From assembly GCF_000715075.1 (NCBI RefSeq), contig NC_134089.1, positions 68,492,697-68,556,696 of the forward strand: a stretch of DNA of 64,000 nt. Reading direction: 5' to 3'. The notes below the pieces were generated by a model. It did not search any database. It was not told the origin of the DNA and saw only the letters and a list, made by a program, of their open reading frames with translations. Both the position numbers and the translations under genes were made by a program. The stretch's first letter is position 1; each line of letters starts with the position of its first letter. The DNA comes from Nicotiana tabacum (lineage: Eukaryota > Streptophyta > Magnoliopsida > Solanales > Solanaceae). This document shows, piece by piece, positions 48,264 through 60,800 of this stretch.

Positions 48264-49172
48264 TTGTAATGTTTTGTATGGAACATGTAATACAATTGTT
48301 TAGTTGATACTAGTTTAGAAGAAAGATGGTAGACAAGTTTTTGAACAATATTGTTGTGTTTTAATTGTAGCAAACTTGCGCTACAATTATAGTAGCCTTT
48401 GTTTTTTTTTTCTTATCCAGTATAGTAGTTCAAATGGAAATATTCTGTTGGTTTTATATTCACTTGTTGAATCTTTACAGTACTTGATCTTCATTATTTT
48501 AGCATATAAATCCTTTCCAACTGAATTTTTATATAGTTTTTCTATCAACGCAAAAATATGTAGTTATTTTGTTGTTTTTCTATAGATAAAGTGTAAAAAT
48601 CAGTAACTAAACATTTTGTTGCTTTTACATTCAATTTGTTGAATGTAAAAAGTACCTAATCTACATTATTTTTAGCATATAACTTCTTTCTAGCTGGATT
48701 ATAATCTAGCTATTATGTCAGCTCCAGCTATTGTAGCTTTTTTGTAGTTGTATTTGTAGATAATTTGTAGAAAATATTTAACATTGTGTTTTGTTGCTTT
48801 TAAATTTATTTGTTGAATGTAAACAGTACTTGATCTGCAATATTTTAGTATATAACTCCTTTCCTACTGATTTATAATGTAGTTACTCTATAAATTCCAG
48901 TTAATGTAATTTTTTTGTAGTTGTATTGTAGATAAATTACAAAAAAACATTAACAACTATGTAAAGGATGCTAGAGATAGTAAAAAAATGGTAGATTATA
49001 TATATAGAAACCATTTATAAACAAATCACTCTATGAAAGTATTATCTCAATACAGAAAAATCCTAACTAACTACATTATGATCTTAAAAAATCTCAACAA
49101 TTACACATCAAATTTTGTTATCCTGAACTCACCAACAATTTTTATGAAATATTCTGTTAACTACATAAAATT
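48264..49172. other. MULE region between the two convergent genes
   Basis: AT-rich, with no ORF of interest. Two or three imperfect copies of a roughly 180-190 bp unit (TTTTGTTGCTTTTA, TTTGTTGAATGTAAA, AGTACTTGATCT, TATTTTAGCATATAA) lie at about 48430-48560, 48610-48760 and 48780-48930. Long 3' UTRs of both genes probably overlap here. Confidence 0.5.
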
Positions 49173-52108
49173 TTATTTCTTTTTGGGTGCATTCTTGCAA
49201 GATCTTTTGTTATGCCCTTCTCCTACGCAGTTTCCACATGAAACCTTGTACTTCTTTGAATTTATTTCATCATTTGTTTTGTATCTTTCTTTTTGAGGTC
49301 TTCCTGACTGCCTTTTCTCTCTTGTAGGTGGATTTACTACTTCTTCAGATATATGTTGTGGCGCATTCCATTTGCTTTCATCAGGCAAGGGATTTACTAG
49401 TATTTCATAAGTACGCAAGAGGTTCTCCCTTGTATGATAAGGAGAACAATATTGTTCAAAAGACTCATCCCTGTATCTTAAAGCAACCAAAGCATGTGTA
49501 CAATGAAATTTATCAAGCTGGAATTGCCCACAACTACATCTCTTGTTTTCAAGACAAACAATATAGTGCCTCACACTATCTAGTACTGTATGGATGTAGT
49601 CTGTTGAAGCCCTAACCTACGATTACATTACAAACAAAAAAAAATTCATATATGGTTAAATACAAAATATCTACATTGTCCTGTATAAATTAATTTGAAT
49701 CAATAAATGATCAGATCTTACTCTAAGCTTGTGCGACAATATTCTGTTGTCATCCAACTCTTTGTTGAATTTAAACCCAAGGTATGTGAATGTACCCTTT
49801 GCTTTCAATAACTTTTCCTTCGTCCAACATTCAAGAAGGGCCCTCATATACTCTAATAGTTCTACTATCGGCAACTCTCTTGCATATTTTGTTACAACAT
49901 TCAACGACTCTGCAATGTTTGATGTCATAGTCCAAGTTCTGTTCACCGTAGGATGTACTTGAGACCATCTAGGATAGCCAATATCGTATAAGTATGCTTT
50001 AACACGCGGGTCAATCTCTTCAATCTTTGACATCATTTCATTAAATTCATCAAGCGTGTATGACCGTGCCGTGACAAAGTACAATTCACTTAACTTTAGA
50101 TGTCCCTTCTTGAACTTTGCCCTTATATTTGTCCAAATATGCCACATGCAAGAATAATGTGGCATGACGGGATAAACAATAGATGTTTCTTTCAAGATAC
50201 TCTCTTTCCGATCTGAAACAACACACATATTTGGTCTTTCACCATATGCATGTTTGAATTGCTCAAAAAACAACTTCCATGATGCGTCATTTTCTGAATC
50301 AACAACAACATATGCGAATGGTAATATGGTACCTACATTATGTGGCAAAAAACAATTAATTGGCTGCAGGACAAATTCAGAAGAAGACATATACATACAA
50401 ACTACAACTTTTCTACAATATATCTATAATATATCTACAATAAATCTACAAGTACTACAAAAAACAGACAAGCTATAATATTTCTATAATAAAGCTTCAA
50501 TACCTGCTGCATCAATTGTACTAGTTGTTAGTATTATTTCCCTGTATGCTGACTTTAAGAAGGTCCCATCAACTACTACAACTGGCCTACAATATTTCCA
50601 ACCACTGATTGACGTACAAATCGCAACAAATACATACAAGAAGTAGTTATCGTCCGTCTTCTTCAATTTAACTACATACCCCGGATAAGTTTTCTCCAGA
50701 ATATACAAATAACTAGGCAATTTGCTGTAGGAGTCAGTAGGATGACCTCTCAAAAACTGTAAAGCCTTTTCCTTTGCTCTCCAAGCTTGCATGTAGGTTA
50801 GATTCATTCCGTGTTCAGACAACATGTCAGTTTATATGTTTTTTGGTGTGTAAATTATCTTAGGATCAGAATATTTTGGAATAACCATGCTACAACTACC
50901 ATGGCAGTAGGTTTGCGTTGTATGAATGTATTGTCCATTAAAGAGCATGTGTGTTGGCTATTGAAATTTCTGACCTTGAACATTGCAGAATCATTTATGC
51001 TAGTTGCCTTGGAGTGCCATGTACAGTTTTCACTAACACATATTAGCCAGTAGCTACAAAATAAATACAATTTAAACACTGGTTTAAAATGTAGTTTTTT
51101 TTTTTTAAAGAAAAAGACTGTTTTAGCTTAAACGATCACATTATACAATTTATATACAACATAACTACAATTCATCTACAATACTGATAAACATTATCAC
51201 AAGAAAAAACTGAAGAAGTAAAAATTACAAATAAACTGCAAAATTAAAAAAATAATGATCTTTGACCATTCATATGTTCATACCTTCTAACACTAGATCT
51301 TTTTACCCTGAATTGGAACTTGTGCATGACAGAATAGTGCTTCATTGCAGTTGCAATTGTTTGCTTGTCTTGGTATACTTGTCCTACTTCAATAAAACTT
51401 GGTGTACTATCTGTTATTATTATACTTTCATATTCCTCTATAACGGAAGATGTTGGCATATCAAGTAACCTTAGTGTTCCAGATGAACCTGCATGAAAAT
51501 AAAGATAAATACTGTTATGAATAGTTTGTAGAAATTTTGTAGATAATTTGTAGAAATGTTGAAATTCTGTATTTCATATTAAATTTTCAAATGATATGTA
51601 GTTTTATTATAGAACAAATGTAGATTTTTTTTAGATATTATGAAAATCTATACTGATATATATATTTACTCTGACATGTAGTTTATTTGTAGATAAAATG
51701 TAGATAAAGTGTAGGACATCGACATAGAACCAGAATTTGATAGAAAATGTAAAAGCACAAACCTGCAACTGTGTTCTCATTGGTGGTACTCAATTCCATA
51801 TTGAAATCGCGAACAATTATACATACCAGATATGATCCTAAGTTTTTGTTTTCCTTTATCGTCTCCATGTATACACGAACACCCATATCATTCCTAATTT
51901 TCATTGGAGGACAATGCTCGTTGACAATGTATTTGATTTCTATAATTTTTTCGGATGTATCGATCATTAATTGGTGTGCTATTGTAGAAATCAATAGACT
52001 ATAACTCATATCCTCATCGACTACAATGCCATTGACCTGAAATTCTCTAAATCTCCCATAACTATCCCAATTCCCATTCAGTTGTAGCATAGTTGGGATT
52101 TTGGACAT
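49173..52108 (-). pseudogene. mudrA: mudrA-type transposase of MULE, broken
   Basis: A multi-exon MuDR-type transposase reads right to left. Exon 1 (52108-51763) begins MSKIPTMLQLNGNWDSYG, the N-terminal region. Exon 2 (from 51488) has EVGQVYQDKQTIATAMKHY, a MuDR DNA-binding type stretch. An exon near 51062-50900 has ENCTWHSKATSI. The catalytic domain follows in 50825-50484 and 50396-49671. Candidate DDE residues are Asp in VVVVDGTFLKSAYR, Asp in CVVSDRKESI and Glu in NIAESLN. The C-terminus (49574-49173) has a SWIM zinc finger (CSCGQFQLDKFHCTH) and a CCHC knuckle (CGNCVGEGHNKRSC). Breaks: a one-base shift near 50898, after QRKPTAMVV, and TAA at 50832-50834 in the restored frame just before the TDMLSEHG stretch. 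The rest looks well preserved, so the loss is recent. Confidence 0.85.
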
Positions 52109-52399
52109 AATTGCGTTTGTTGTAGAAGATTTAGTCGTTTTTGATTTGTGAAATCAGAAAAAAGGTTGAAACACAGTGTATCGCAAAAACAGAGTCGCTA
52201 AATTTGAATGGAAACAACCGATAATTATTAAGGTGCGTGATTTGCGTTGTAAAATATCTGAAAGAATATTTAATTCCCCAATATTAGCTCACCTAAATAA
52301 GGAAGCCTATAGCTACAATGATTCCTTATTTAATGAATTGTCTATATTTTGTAGAAATACTATTAGCATGGCGGGTAATATGCAACTATGAACATATTT

Positions 52400-52442
52400 G
52401 GTAATATAGTTTCCTATATGGTATAGGAACGAAAATTTTCCC
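52400..52442 (-). repeat. Right terminal inverted repeat of MULE
   Basis: 43 bp, read inward on the minus strand from GGGAAAATTTTCGTTCC to ATATTACC. It pairs with 43444-43484. Confidence 0.75.
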
Positions 52443-52451
52443 TTTCAATTT

Positions 52452-53830
52452 TACTGCCCATATTTTAATTTAGGATTTTTTACCTCCTATAGCAAAGGTT
52501 GATACCTTATTTATTTTAAATAAATACCCTTTTAAAAATTTATATTCCATAACTACCTTTTGATTTTTATAGCCAAATATCTATTTATGGTTGCCTCCTA
52601 CCCTTAAGCCATAAAATACTCTTTGTATTATTTTTCTCTATCATTCTTTCAGATTTTCTCCACCCTCTATCTCTCAACGCCAGTCTTTCTCCATGAATGC
52701 AACCACTATTCTCCACTAATTCCTCTCCATTGTCTCGCGAAATTTTCATTATCAGTGAAATATTACTTCCTGATCGATTCAGTTTTGGATTTTGGAGTTC
52801 TAATAGTTTGGTTCAGAATGTTTCTTCGTACTTTGTGTTCGGAACCCAGTGTCCTCTAGCTTGGTATCTGGATAATAATTGGATTATTAGCTATCGAACT
52901 TGTGATGGACTTTGATACACTTGTGTTGCCTGTGTCTCGAATAAGTGGAGGTTTTTTCTTTTGGTCCCAAATTGACAAGGTAAATTGGCTTTTTGACTTC
53001 TCAATATGGACATGGCCACTGCTACTCTTGCCTTTCATCACTTCCATTGCTGTTTTTTTTTTCATCTACCAAATTCACAATTACTAACAAAACAAGACAT
53101 CTGCTATTGAAAATAAGGAATTTCTTTCATTTTTGCGCCAAATTTTGAGAGTTTCGAGTCAGAATCGCGGTCCTCTTGACGAGACGATATTAGGGTTATT
53201 TTTGAACAAAGATGATGGAGTTTGGGGCTAAACAACTTGAAGAGTCTATTACTTTTTTTCCCATTGTATTTCAATGTATCTCGCTGTATTCTATGTATTT
53301 CATTGTCTTTTTTCCATTGTATTTCAATGTATCCCGTTGTATTCCATGTATTTTATTGTCTTTTTTTTTCATTGTATTTCAATGTATCCCACTGTATTCC
53401 ATGTATTTCGGTTAAAATTTTTTTTTATAACTGGAATACAAATTTTGTGTGTTATAATTGAGTTTGTTGAGTTATATTAGGAGTCTATTGTGTTAATTGA
53501 TTCACTTTCCATTTAAAAACAACTGAATAGATTATGAATTGCACTATTTACGTTACTGTATTCACAAATATATATCTTAAATACAGTCGAATACTGTAAT
53601 CCCTTGTTTCACGCCGTGAATACAGTCGAATACAAAAATTTGTCTAGCTGTAATCCCCTGTTTCACGCCTAGAAATGCTACTGTATTCATGAATATAATA
53701 GCTTAAATACATCGAATACACTCTAAAAACCTGAAAACATAGCTATAGGAAGTAATATAGTAAATGGTAGTTATAACTAGCTAATAACCACTAAAACATA
53801 GTGGTTTCTGAAAGTTTCTCTTTAATTTAC
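52452..53830. other. Repeat-rich AT sequence, possible non-autonomous MULE
   Basis: TACCTCCTATAGC near 52482 and the reverse complement TTACTTCCTATAGC near 53745 could be remnants of inverted ends. The interior has tandem repeats (53251-53410) and a duplicated ACTGTATTCAC..AATACAGTCGAATAC block (about 53552-53628 and 53640-53720). Short ORFs up to 79 codons overlap the tandem repeat and are not convincing. Confidence 0.35.
53251..53410 (+). repeat. Three tandem ~54-bp repeats
   Basis: Each unit has a T run, CATTGTATTTCAATGTATC, then YTGTATTCYATGTATTTYRTTGTC. Three copies start near 53251, 53308 and 53361. The unit contains GTATTTCAATGTAT-type partial symmetry. Confidence 0.8.
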
Positions 53831-54069
53831 AATCAACTAGCCCAAAAATAATAGGCTAAGATTCAACATCCAACTCTAATAGGTTCTCAAAATTACTATT
53901 TAATTTTTAAAAAAGATTCTCAAGCTTTTAAGTTAATTTTCGAATCAGTAACTGTGACTCAAATATTAATTCAACAAACCAAATCCATTTGGGTGGTGAA
54001 AATTAAATTTTTAACAAGCTTAAATATGTGGGTTTAAATTCCCGAATTTGATTTTGTGAGAAATTTGGA

Positions 54070-54440
54070 GTGAATATTATTTAGACTTGTTAGAAATAGT
54101 ATAAGGAGGTTGTATATAAAATTTGAAGTCATTTAATGGAGATTTGGAATGGTTTTGAACAAGAATTGCAACTGAAAATCGTGGAAGAAGTTCGTCTACT
54201 GACGCTTGTATAAATGTGTATAATAGTGTATAAGATATGTTTGTACACTCATATACACTATTATACAAGATTATACATAATTATACAAAAAAACTGACTT
54301 CGTCTTCTTCCTTGCGTCTTTTCTGAAATTTAACTCAAATTTTGCTCAAATCTACTCCAAATCACTTCAAATTTAAATTTTGAACTCCTTTTGATATTTT
54401 CAATCAATTGGAACAATACCCCATCCAAACAACTAACAAA
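54070..54440. repeat. Imperfect long inverted repeat (foldback)
   Basis: The left arm (about 54070-54200; AAATTTGAAGTCATTT, GGAGATTTGGAATGG, GGAAGAAGTTCGTC) is answered in reverse complement by about 54295-54440. At the centre there is a perfect 16-bp pair: TGTATAATAGTGTATA (54217-54232) and TATACACTATTATACA (54252-54267), with a 19-nt spacer. A transcript could fold into a long hairpin. This resembles foldback or MITE-like elements; the family is unknown. Confidence 0.65.
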
Positions 54441-56990
54441 CTCAAAAAAACTCATTTTCGAAAGCCAAACCTTGAATGGTCTTCAATGGTGGATTCCTAC
54501 TCTTTAATTTTCTTACATTTGAACCAGGTGACACAAGAGTACATGCAGAAAATATATTGCTCCTTGAAGCATATGTAGAAGATGTGAGAAGAAGAGAGAG
54601 TGAGAGCAATGGTTGTGAGAACACAGATTTAATTCCATAGATTTTAGAAGCAATGGTTGTAAGAATATAGATTTTGAATTTGCTAGTGCTTTTAAAATAT
54701 GTATAATATGGATTAGATCTGGTAAAACTTAAAAGTATGGGCCATCTTTTATTATGGTGTCAAGTCATATGTATTTTCTTGTAATTCTTAAAAAAAAAAA
54801 AAAAAAAAAAGAAGAGAGAAGTAAAACTTTTCCCAAAAGGGTTGTGTTACTTAGAAGGAAACTTTCAATCGCTCGAGGTTAAAGAGTTTGCTTGTTATGC
54901 ATTTGATAATAAAGAGAATTCATGGAATAGTCTATTGCTTTTGCTTCCTTCAAGCATTTTACCATGCTGATACGGAATGGGAATGACAAAGATAGATGGG
55001 CGACTGCTTTGTTCTAATTTTGGTGCATCGGAGAAATAGGCTCCTACTCCTATCCTCTACAACCAAAGAGCCACGTTGCACTGGATTCCTCTTTTGGACA
55101 ACGATCTCTTATTCTTATTCGTTTTAATTTGATTTGATTTAAAAATAGGCTCCTATTCGAATTCCTAATGATGTAAACAGAAAGTGAAAAACTTAGCAAG
55201 ATTTTTTAAAAGATTTATTGGGTGGAAACACAATTTTCTTGGAATATGAAATGTAACTAATTACTAAGCTTTTTCTATATCAAGAAACCCACAAGTATCA
55301 GTTTCTCGCTACCAAGAAGCAATGAAATGACATCTTCTTTGTATGTTCCTCTGTTTTTATCGGCAATGCATGTGTTTCCATCTTGTTTTAGAATACAATT
55401 TTGGACATTTTCAACTTTTCGATAGTAATTTATTAGATTTTACCCACGTATATCGATAGATGTGTCTGATTTACTCGTGCATGTCTTCTTCTTTTTTTCT
55501 AACAATGAACCAATTTTAATTACATATAAACTTATTACTTTTGATGAGATTTCAATTAAACTGAAATAGTGCATGGTTAACTAGACTTTTGGTTTAAAAG
55601 ATGACTTTTTACATTTTTTTATATTGCCGAATATTTTTATGATTCATTTAGTTGGAATATAAATATCCTAAAATTTTGATTTCACAGATTTTTATAAAAG
55701 AAAGTTGTTAACTACATGAAAAAGGGACATTTTAAGGGTAATTCCCGCACTTGCCCCCCCCCTCCCCCCCCCCCCAATGTTATACGCTTAGCTTTTTAGC
55801 ATGATTTATACTTCATGTTATAGTGTATAGATATGTGTAATTTTGGAAGTTAACAGTACAAAATTTAGACATTAATATAGAAACTATATATGCTTCAAAA
55901 ACATATGCCTAACAATAAAAAAAATAGAGAAAACACAAATTGAATAGATAGGGGGGAACATCCATATATATATATCTTGGTGCAAAAATAGTGAGAAAAA
56001 TCGTAGTGGACTGTATGTATCTCATATAGAAAATAGCACCTGAACAAAGATGTACATTACAGAATATGCTAAAAGAAGACTATATCTCTATGAAAATTTT
56101 GTTGCGAACTATTCGAGTCAAACATGTTCTTCTTTGACCATCTCAAATGCTCAGAGAAAGAAATGAGATTGTCTACCTCAAAATTAAAGAAAATTCTAAT
56201 ATAAATAGACAACCCAGTTTAGGTAAGTCATCATCAATATGATGAGGACAAGTGAAACTGCTCTAGCTTTTACTTTTCCAAACATATTAGCTGAGGTACT
56301 GACAAGTATTATCTGCACTAATATGGCAAAAGCCGGACTTTATATGTGTCATTTAGGTTTTTGGATATCGCTTTTGGACTTAAACCTCCTTGTTTTCCTG
56401 TTATTTGTTTGTTGAAGGTTGCAGTCATATGTTTTGTGCTTGATGTGCTGTCGAGAAACACGAGTTATGCTCTGCAAACAATCAAGAATTACTACCATCT
56501 AAATATCTTATGTCATGTTTCCACTCAAAGGCTGCTCTAAGGTGACCATTATTCTCCTTCGCTAACTGACCTATTCTTACAAATAATTGAATCTGGTGTA
56601 TTTATTATCTCATGCTTAAGTAGTCTTTTCATTTAGCTTTGCAGATATACCCTATTAGCGAAAATTGGTTATTTTTCGATAAGTGATATGGATTGATCTA
56701 TGTATTTTCTTTTGCGGTGGGAAACTGCACTTAAGACCTCTTAATTGTGCATAACTTTTGTTCAACGAGCTAACAAACTAAGCATAGTCAACTATCAATT
56801 GATTAAAAATGCACACATTTGGTTTATCTATTGGTGAACTCCTAACAATCTTACAACACCTTTTCATGATGTGATTATTGTATGTTACCCTTTCAGTTTA
56901 ACAATTAATTGTATGCTATTATAAAAAGCAATAATTTTTAATTTCTATTTTGACTTTTCACTTGTGGCAAACTAGCAAAAAAAAAATTCT
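54441..56990. other. AT-rich intergenic DNA
   Basis: No gene is supported. It contains an A run of about 20 at 54789-54810, a C-rich tract at 55754-55775, and anonymous sequence. ORFs of 60-64 codons (54442-54624, 56346-56540) show no recognised domain. Confidence 0.5.
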
Positions 56991-57134
56991 CCAAGTAAGG
57001 GATAGAAGAACAGAAAGAAGCTCATTTAATATAGTCAGTCATCACAAAAGGATTTTCTCTCTCTAAGAAATTCTCTCCAACTACTCACTAAAAAAAACAT
57101 TTCTTCTTCAGCTTCAACTGCCCAGCCTAAGTTA

Positions 57135-57807
57135 GTGGTCATGGCAATTTTAAGCCAACCAAACCAAATTCCTCCCGAACCACCTAGTATAGACCCTAAA
57201 TTCACTCATTCTATGTCTATTAATCATGGTTCAACTTTCAAAGATAAATTAGTAGCGAGTGAGCATGGTTCCTTAATCAATGTTCTAACCCCCACTCTTG
57301 ACAATTACCCATCATTAGCATAAGGATCAAGCCAACCACCAAAATTTTTCACTCCTATAGAGGGACACCAAATTCACTTCTCCTTGGAAGACCAAAACCG
57401 TATCTATCAACCATGGAAATTCTCACTCATTATTAAGCTTCATGGCAAAAGAATCCAGCATAATCTTCTAAAAAGAAAAATTCAAGAAATCGGGAAAATA
57501 CATGACAATTTTTCTTTAATCGACCTATACATCACTAAGTTCAATTGTGAAGAATACATGTTAAAGGTCCTACACTATGGTCCATGGTTCATCTTTGGAC
57601 ATTTCCTCTCAGTCCAAAGATGAAAACCAACCTTTGTAGCAACAAAAGAAAACAATTCTCTTACAGCTGTTGGGTTCTATTACCACAATTACCAACTGAG
57701 TTCTATGATGGTATGATTTTAGAGAAAATAGGCAACAACATTGGGAGATTATTAAAAATAGATGCCTTCACAACTTCGACCTTACGGGGCCACTATGCAA
57801 GATTATG
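57135..57807 (+). pseudogene. LINE ORF1 (DUF4283-type) fragment, interrupted
   Basis: This is the N-terminal part of a plant LINE ORF1-like protein of the DUF4283 type, thought to bind nucleic acid in LINE ribonucleoprotein. One frame carries an N-terminal segment (57135-57320), a TAA at 57321-57323, and then PKFFTPIEG and the DUF4283 core (HGKRIQHNLLKRKI, YHYGPWFIFGHFL-like, near 57440-57615). A TGA at 57621-57623 replaces the Trp of the usual VQRW. A one-base loss near 57671 shifts the frame for LPQLPTEFYDGMILEKIGNN. The second Ogre LTR then cuts the sequence at 57808. The rest of the LINE (zinc knuckle, endonuclease, RT) is not in the window. Confidence 0.75.
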
Positions 57808-60800
57808 TGTCACACCTCCTTTTTCCGCGCCCGCAGGGGCGCGAGGGAGTTTTTTCCAATTAAAGGACAATCGAAACGGGATTTGTTTATTTATTTCAGA
57901 GTCGCCACTTGGGAGGTTTAGGGTGTCCCAAGTCACCAATTTAGTCCCGAATCGAGGAAAATAATGACTCTATATTACAGTCTGCGTACCAGAAATCCGG
58001 ATAAGGAATTCTGTTAACCCGGGAGAAGGTGTTAGGCATTCCCGAGTTCTGTGGTTCTAGCACGGTCGCTCAACTGTTATATTCGGCTTGATTATCTGAT
58101 TTTATACAAGTGTGAACTTATGTGCAAAATTCTAACTTTTAACCGCTTTTATCATTTACTGTTTTTATCAAGAATTGCGACGTTGTGAAAATGTATTTCG
58201 AACCGCGTTACAATCAATGTACCCGTGGTCGTCGACACACTTTGACTCCGTTGAGATTTGGATTTGGGTCACATCAATGTGCACCCGAGTTTAAGGAAAT
58301 TAAATTATTAAAGGCGCGCCTAAAGCGACTAGCGTATTTATTTTGGGTAAGACCGTGGAATTTTACTAAACGGTCCATCCCGAAGTCCAAATAATTTTTA
58401 AAGCAAATATTTACTGAGGGCCCTGCAATTTGTATTTTATTTGGCGAGGCTCATCTCATTCTTATTTTTTTAAAATGAATTTGCAACGTCATGGACACGC
58501 ATCTCGAACCACGTCACAATCAATGTACCCGTGATTAGAAACACATTTCGACTCCGTTGAGATTTGGATTTGGGTCACATCGATGTGCACCCGAGTTTAC
58601 GAAGGTAAGATCTACTAAGGCGCGTCCTAAAGAGTCTAACGTATTGTTATTTTAGGAAGGTTGTGAGATTTGCTAAACAACCCGTCCTGGAAACTAAATG
58701 CTTCACTAATATACATTTAACAAGGGCCCCGCATCTGCGTTTTGTTTATTTTTATCGAGGCTCCTCTCGTTGTTATTTTTAAAGGATATCCTATAGCAAC
58801 TACGTTTCTTGTCGTGTTTGTCTCTATCAATTGAAAGCAGTAAATAGCCTTAGTCGATTATAAAACCGGATTTAAAATGCTTTTACAGAATAATAAAACG
58901 TGACTGCACTTATGGACAACTAGTCGCAAATTATGGGCCCAAACCTAGCTCATGCGAGATGGCCAGACTTGGGCCCTGTTTTTCCGATACAGGCCTAGCT
59001 GATTTTTTCGATTTGGGCTCGGCCTTCCTGAGGTTGAGGCCTAGAACTGATTCTTTGTTCTTTATCAATTTATATGTGACAAACTAGCAAAAGGGGAAAG
59101 AACTTTAACTCATGTGGATAGTTTTCCTATTTTGGCCTACATTATAGAATATACTACACCATCAGACTAAGTCTAAAATACAACTTATTACACTGGGAAT
59201 GTTTTTTCACCTAACAGCATATATACATGACTATCATTCATTAACCTTCATTGATATACTGAGCATGTAGGCTACTTCTATTATCCAAATGAAAATGTAA
59301 CCATTTCATGACATTTAATGTAACAGTTCATGTATATATAAAAACAATCTGCAGGTCCTCTCTTTTGCATTCATGCTCAAACTCTCAGTTACATTGGTGA
59401 TATCAATTGTGTACCTGGTATAGAAAGAAAAGGAAGAAGGAGAGTGATCAGTTGAGTAGTATGCAGTAATCACAGCAACAACAGATACACAGCAACAGCA
59501 TAGCAACAACCAACCAAACCAAATGTTTTCCTCAGCTACAGACAACCAACAGTGTCTCCCAGAATACAAGAACTAACAGATAGTCGAGTAACCCCAGGAA
59601 AGAGTAGAGAAACCACAGCACTAACAGAGTGTTCAATGCAGCAACACCAACAGTTCAACAACCATAAACAGCTCAGTCAATGCAAGCAACAGACTTGGCC
59701 AAGACAGCCTGACCAAAATGCACTCTTATACAACTTTCAAGCAGTGTTTGGTTGCAATGTCTATTGGAACTACCTTGTGTTTACACTATTATGATTTGGG
59801 ACTCACTAGACCACCCTTCAGACTAAAGTTTTTTTTCCAGCCTTTTGTTTTGTTTTTCCTTTCTGAAGACTCAAAAGTCCCCCTGTTTTTGTTTTCGAAT
59901 GGCCTATTTATAAGCCAAAGTGACCAAGTGCAGCTAAGCTGCCCTCATCTGCAACTTGCAGTCTGCCCATACCCCTTAAACCCCCATGCCTAAAGGCATC
60001 TTTCTTGGAATCCTTAATCAGCCCCCATGCCCTGTCTTTATTACTCTAATCAAGGGTTATGGGTTTAGTTAAGTATTCAATTAATTCCCATACTCTTAGG
60101 TCTGGTCCCCCATTAGCATTAATTTAATCCTATTTTAATTATCACTTGACATATTCTGAAATTATCCCCTAATCAGACCCTGTCTTATGCCAAGATTACC
60201 CTTATACCTTGCATATTACTGTATTACCCTAACTCTTAATAGTTAGTATATAGACCTCTCTAATTTCAGCCAATACCTGACTACTAGCTAATTAAACTCA
60301 AACTGCTTTCAGGCTGATTTGTTAGATTTCTAAAACTAATTGCCAATTTTCTGCCTAAGTTCAGGCAATGATTCAAACTTTAAGCAAACATAGGTGCCAA
60401 TTAAAGGGTACAAGTTGGTCATGCCGATACAAGTAACACCAACAAGAAACAGGCATAGCAATCAATACTGAAATGTAGACTCATTTAGATGACTACACAA
60501 GCTATAACATCTTTCAAGTGAATTCAGTTGACGACACTTATTTAGATGACTACACAAGCTATAATATACAGCAAACAACCAATAAAACTGACAACAAACT
60601 CATTATTAACTTAAAACGTACACACATGGACAGACGAATCACGAAACAAAACAAACTAGAACACGAACGACATATAGATTTTAGGAGGAAAAAAGAAAAA
60701 GGAAAAATACCTCAGGAAAATGAAACTAAGATTGATTCAAGTTTGAACTCGGGCCAGGTGATTTTGGGGTCTAATGGACTTTAACCGAAGCGTTCTCAAC

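Larger units (their letters stand above)
43444..52442. mobile_element. Mutator-like element (MULE) carrying mudrA and an Ulp1-like gene
   Basis: A 9.0-kb DNA transposon. The left end (43444-43484) and the reverse complement of the right end (52400-52442) share a 30-bp inner block (TTCCTATRCCATATAG, then KAAACTATATTACC) with 28 of 30 identical bases. Proposed 9-bp target copies are TTTCAATTA (43435-43443) and TTTCAATTT (52443-52451), one mismatch; 9 bp is the usual length for Mutator elements. Inside, a rightward DUF1985/Ulp1-like gene and a leftward mudrA transposase converge near 48300-49170. This matches the known class of MULEs with ULP-like genes (Kaonashi type in Arabidopsis). Both genes are disrupted, so this copy is not autonomous. 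Confidence 0.85.

Noticed and set aside
54789..54810. Poly-A run as a SINE or LINE tail
   Set aside because: No RT, tRNA-like body or target duplication could be seen upstream.
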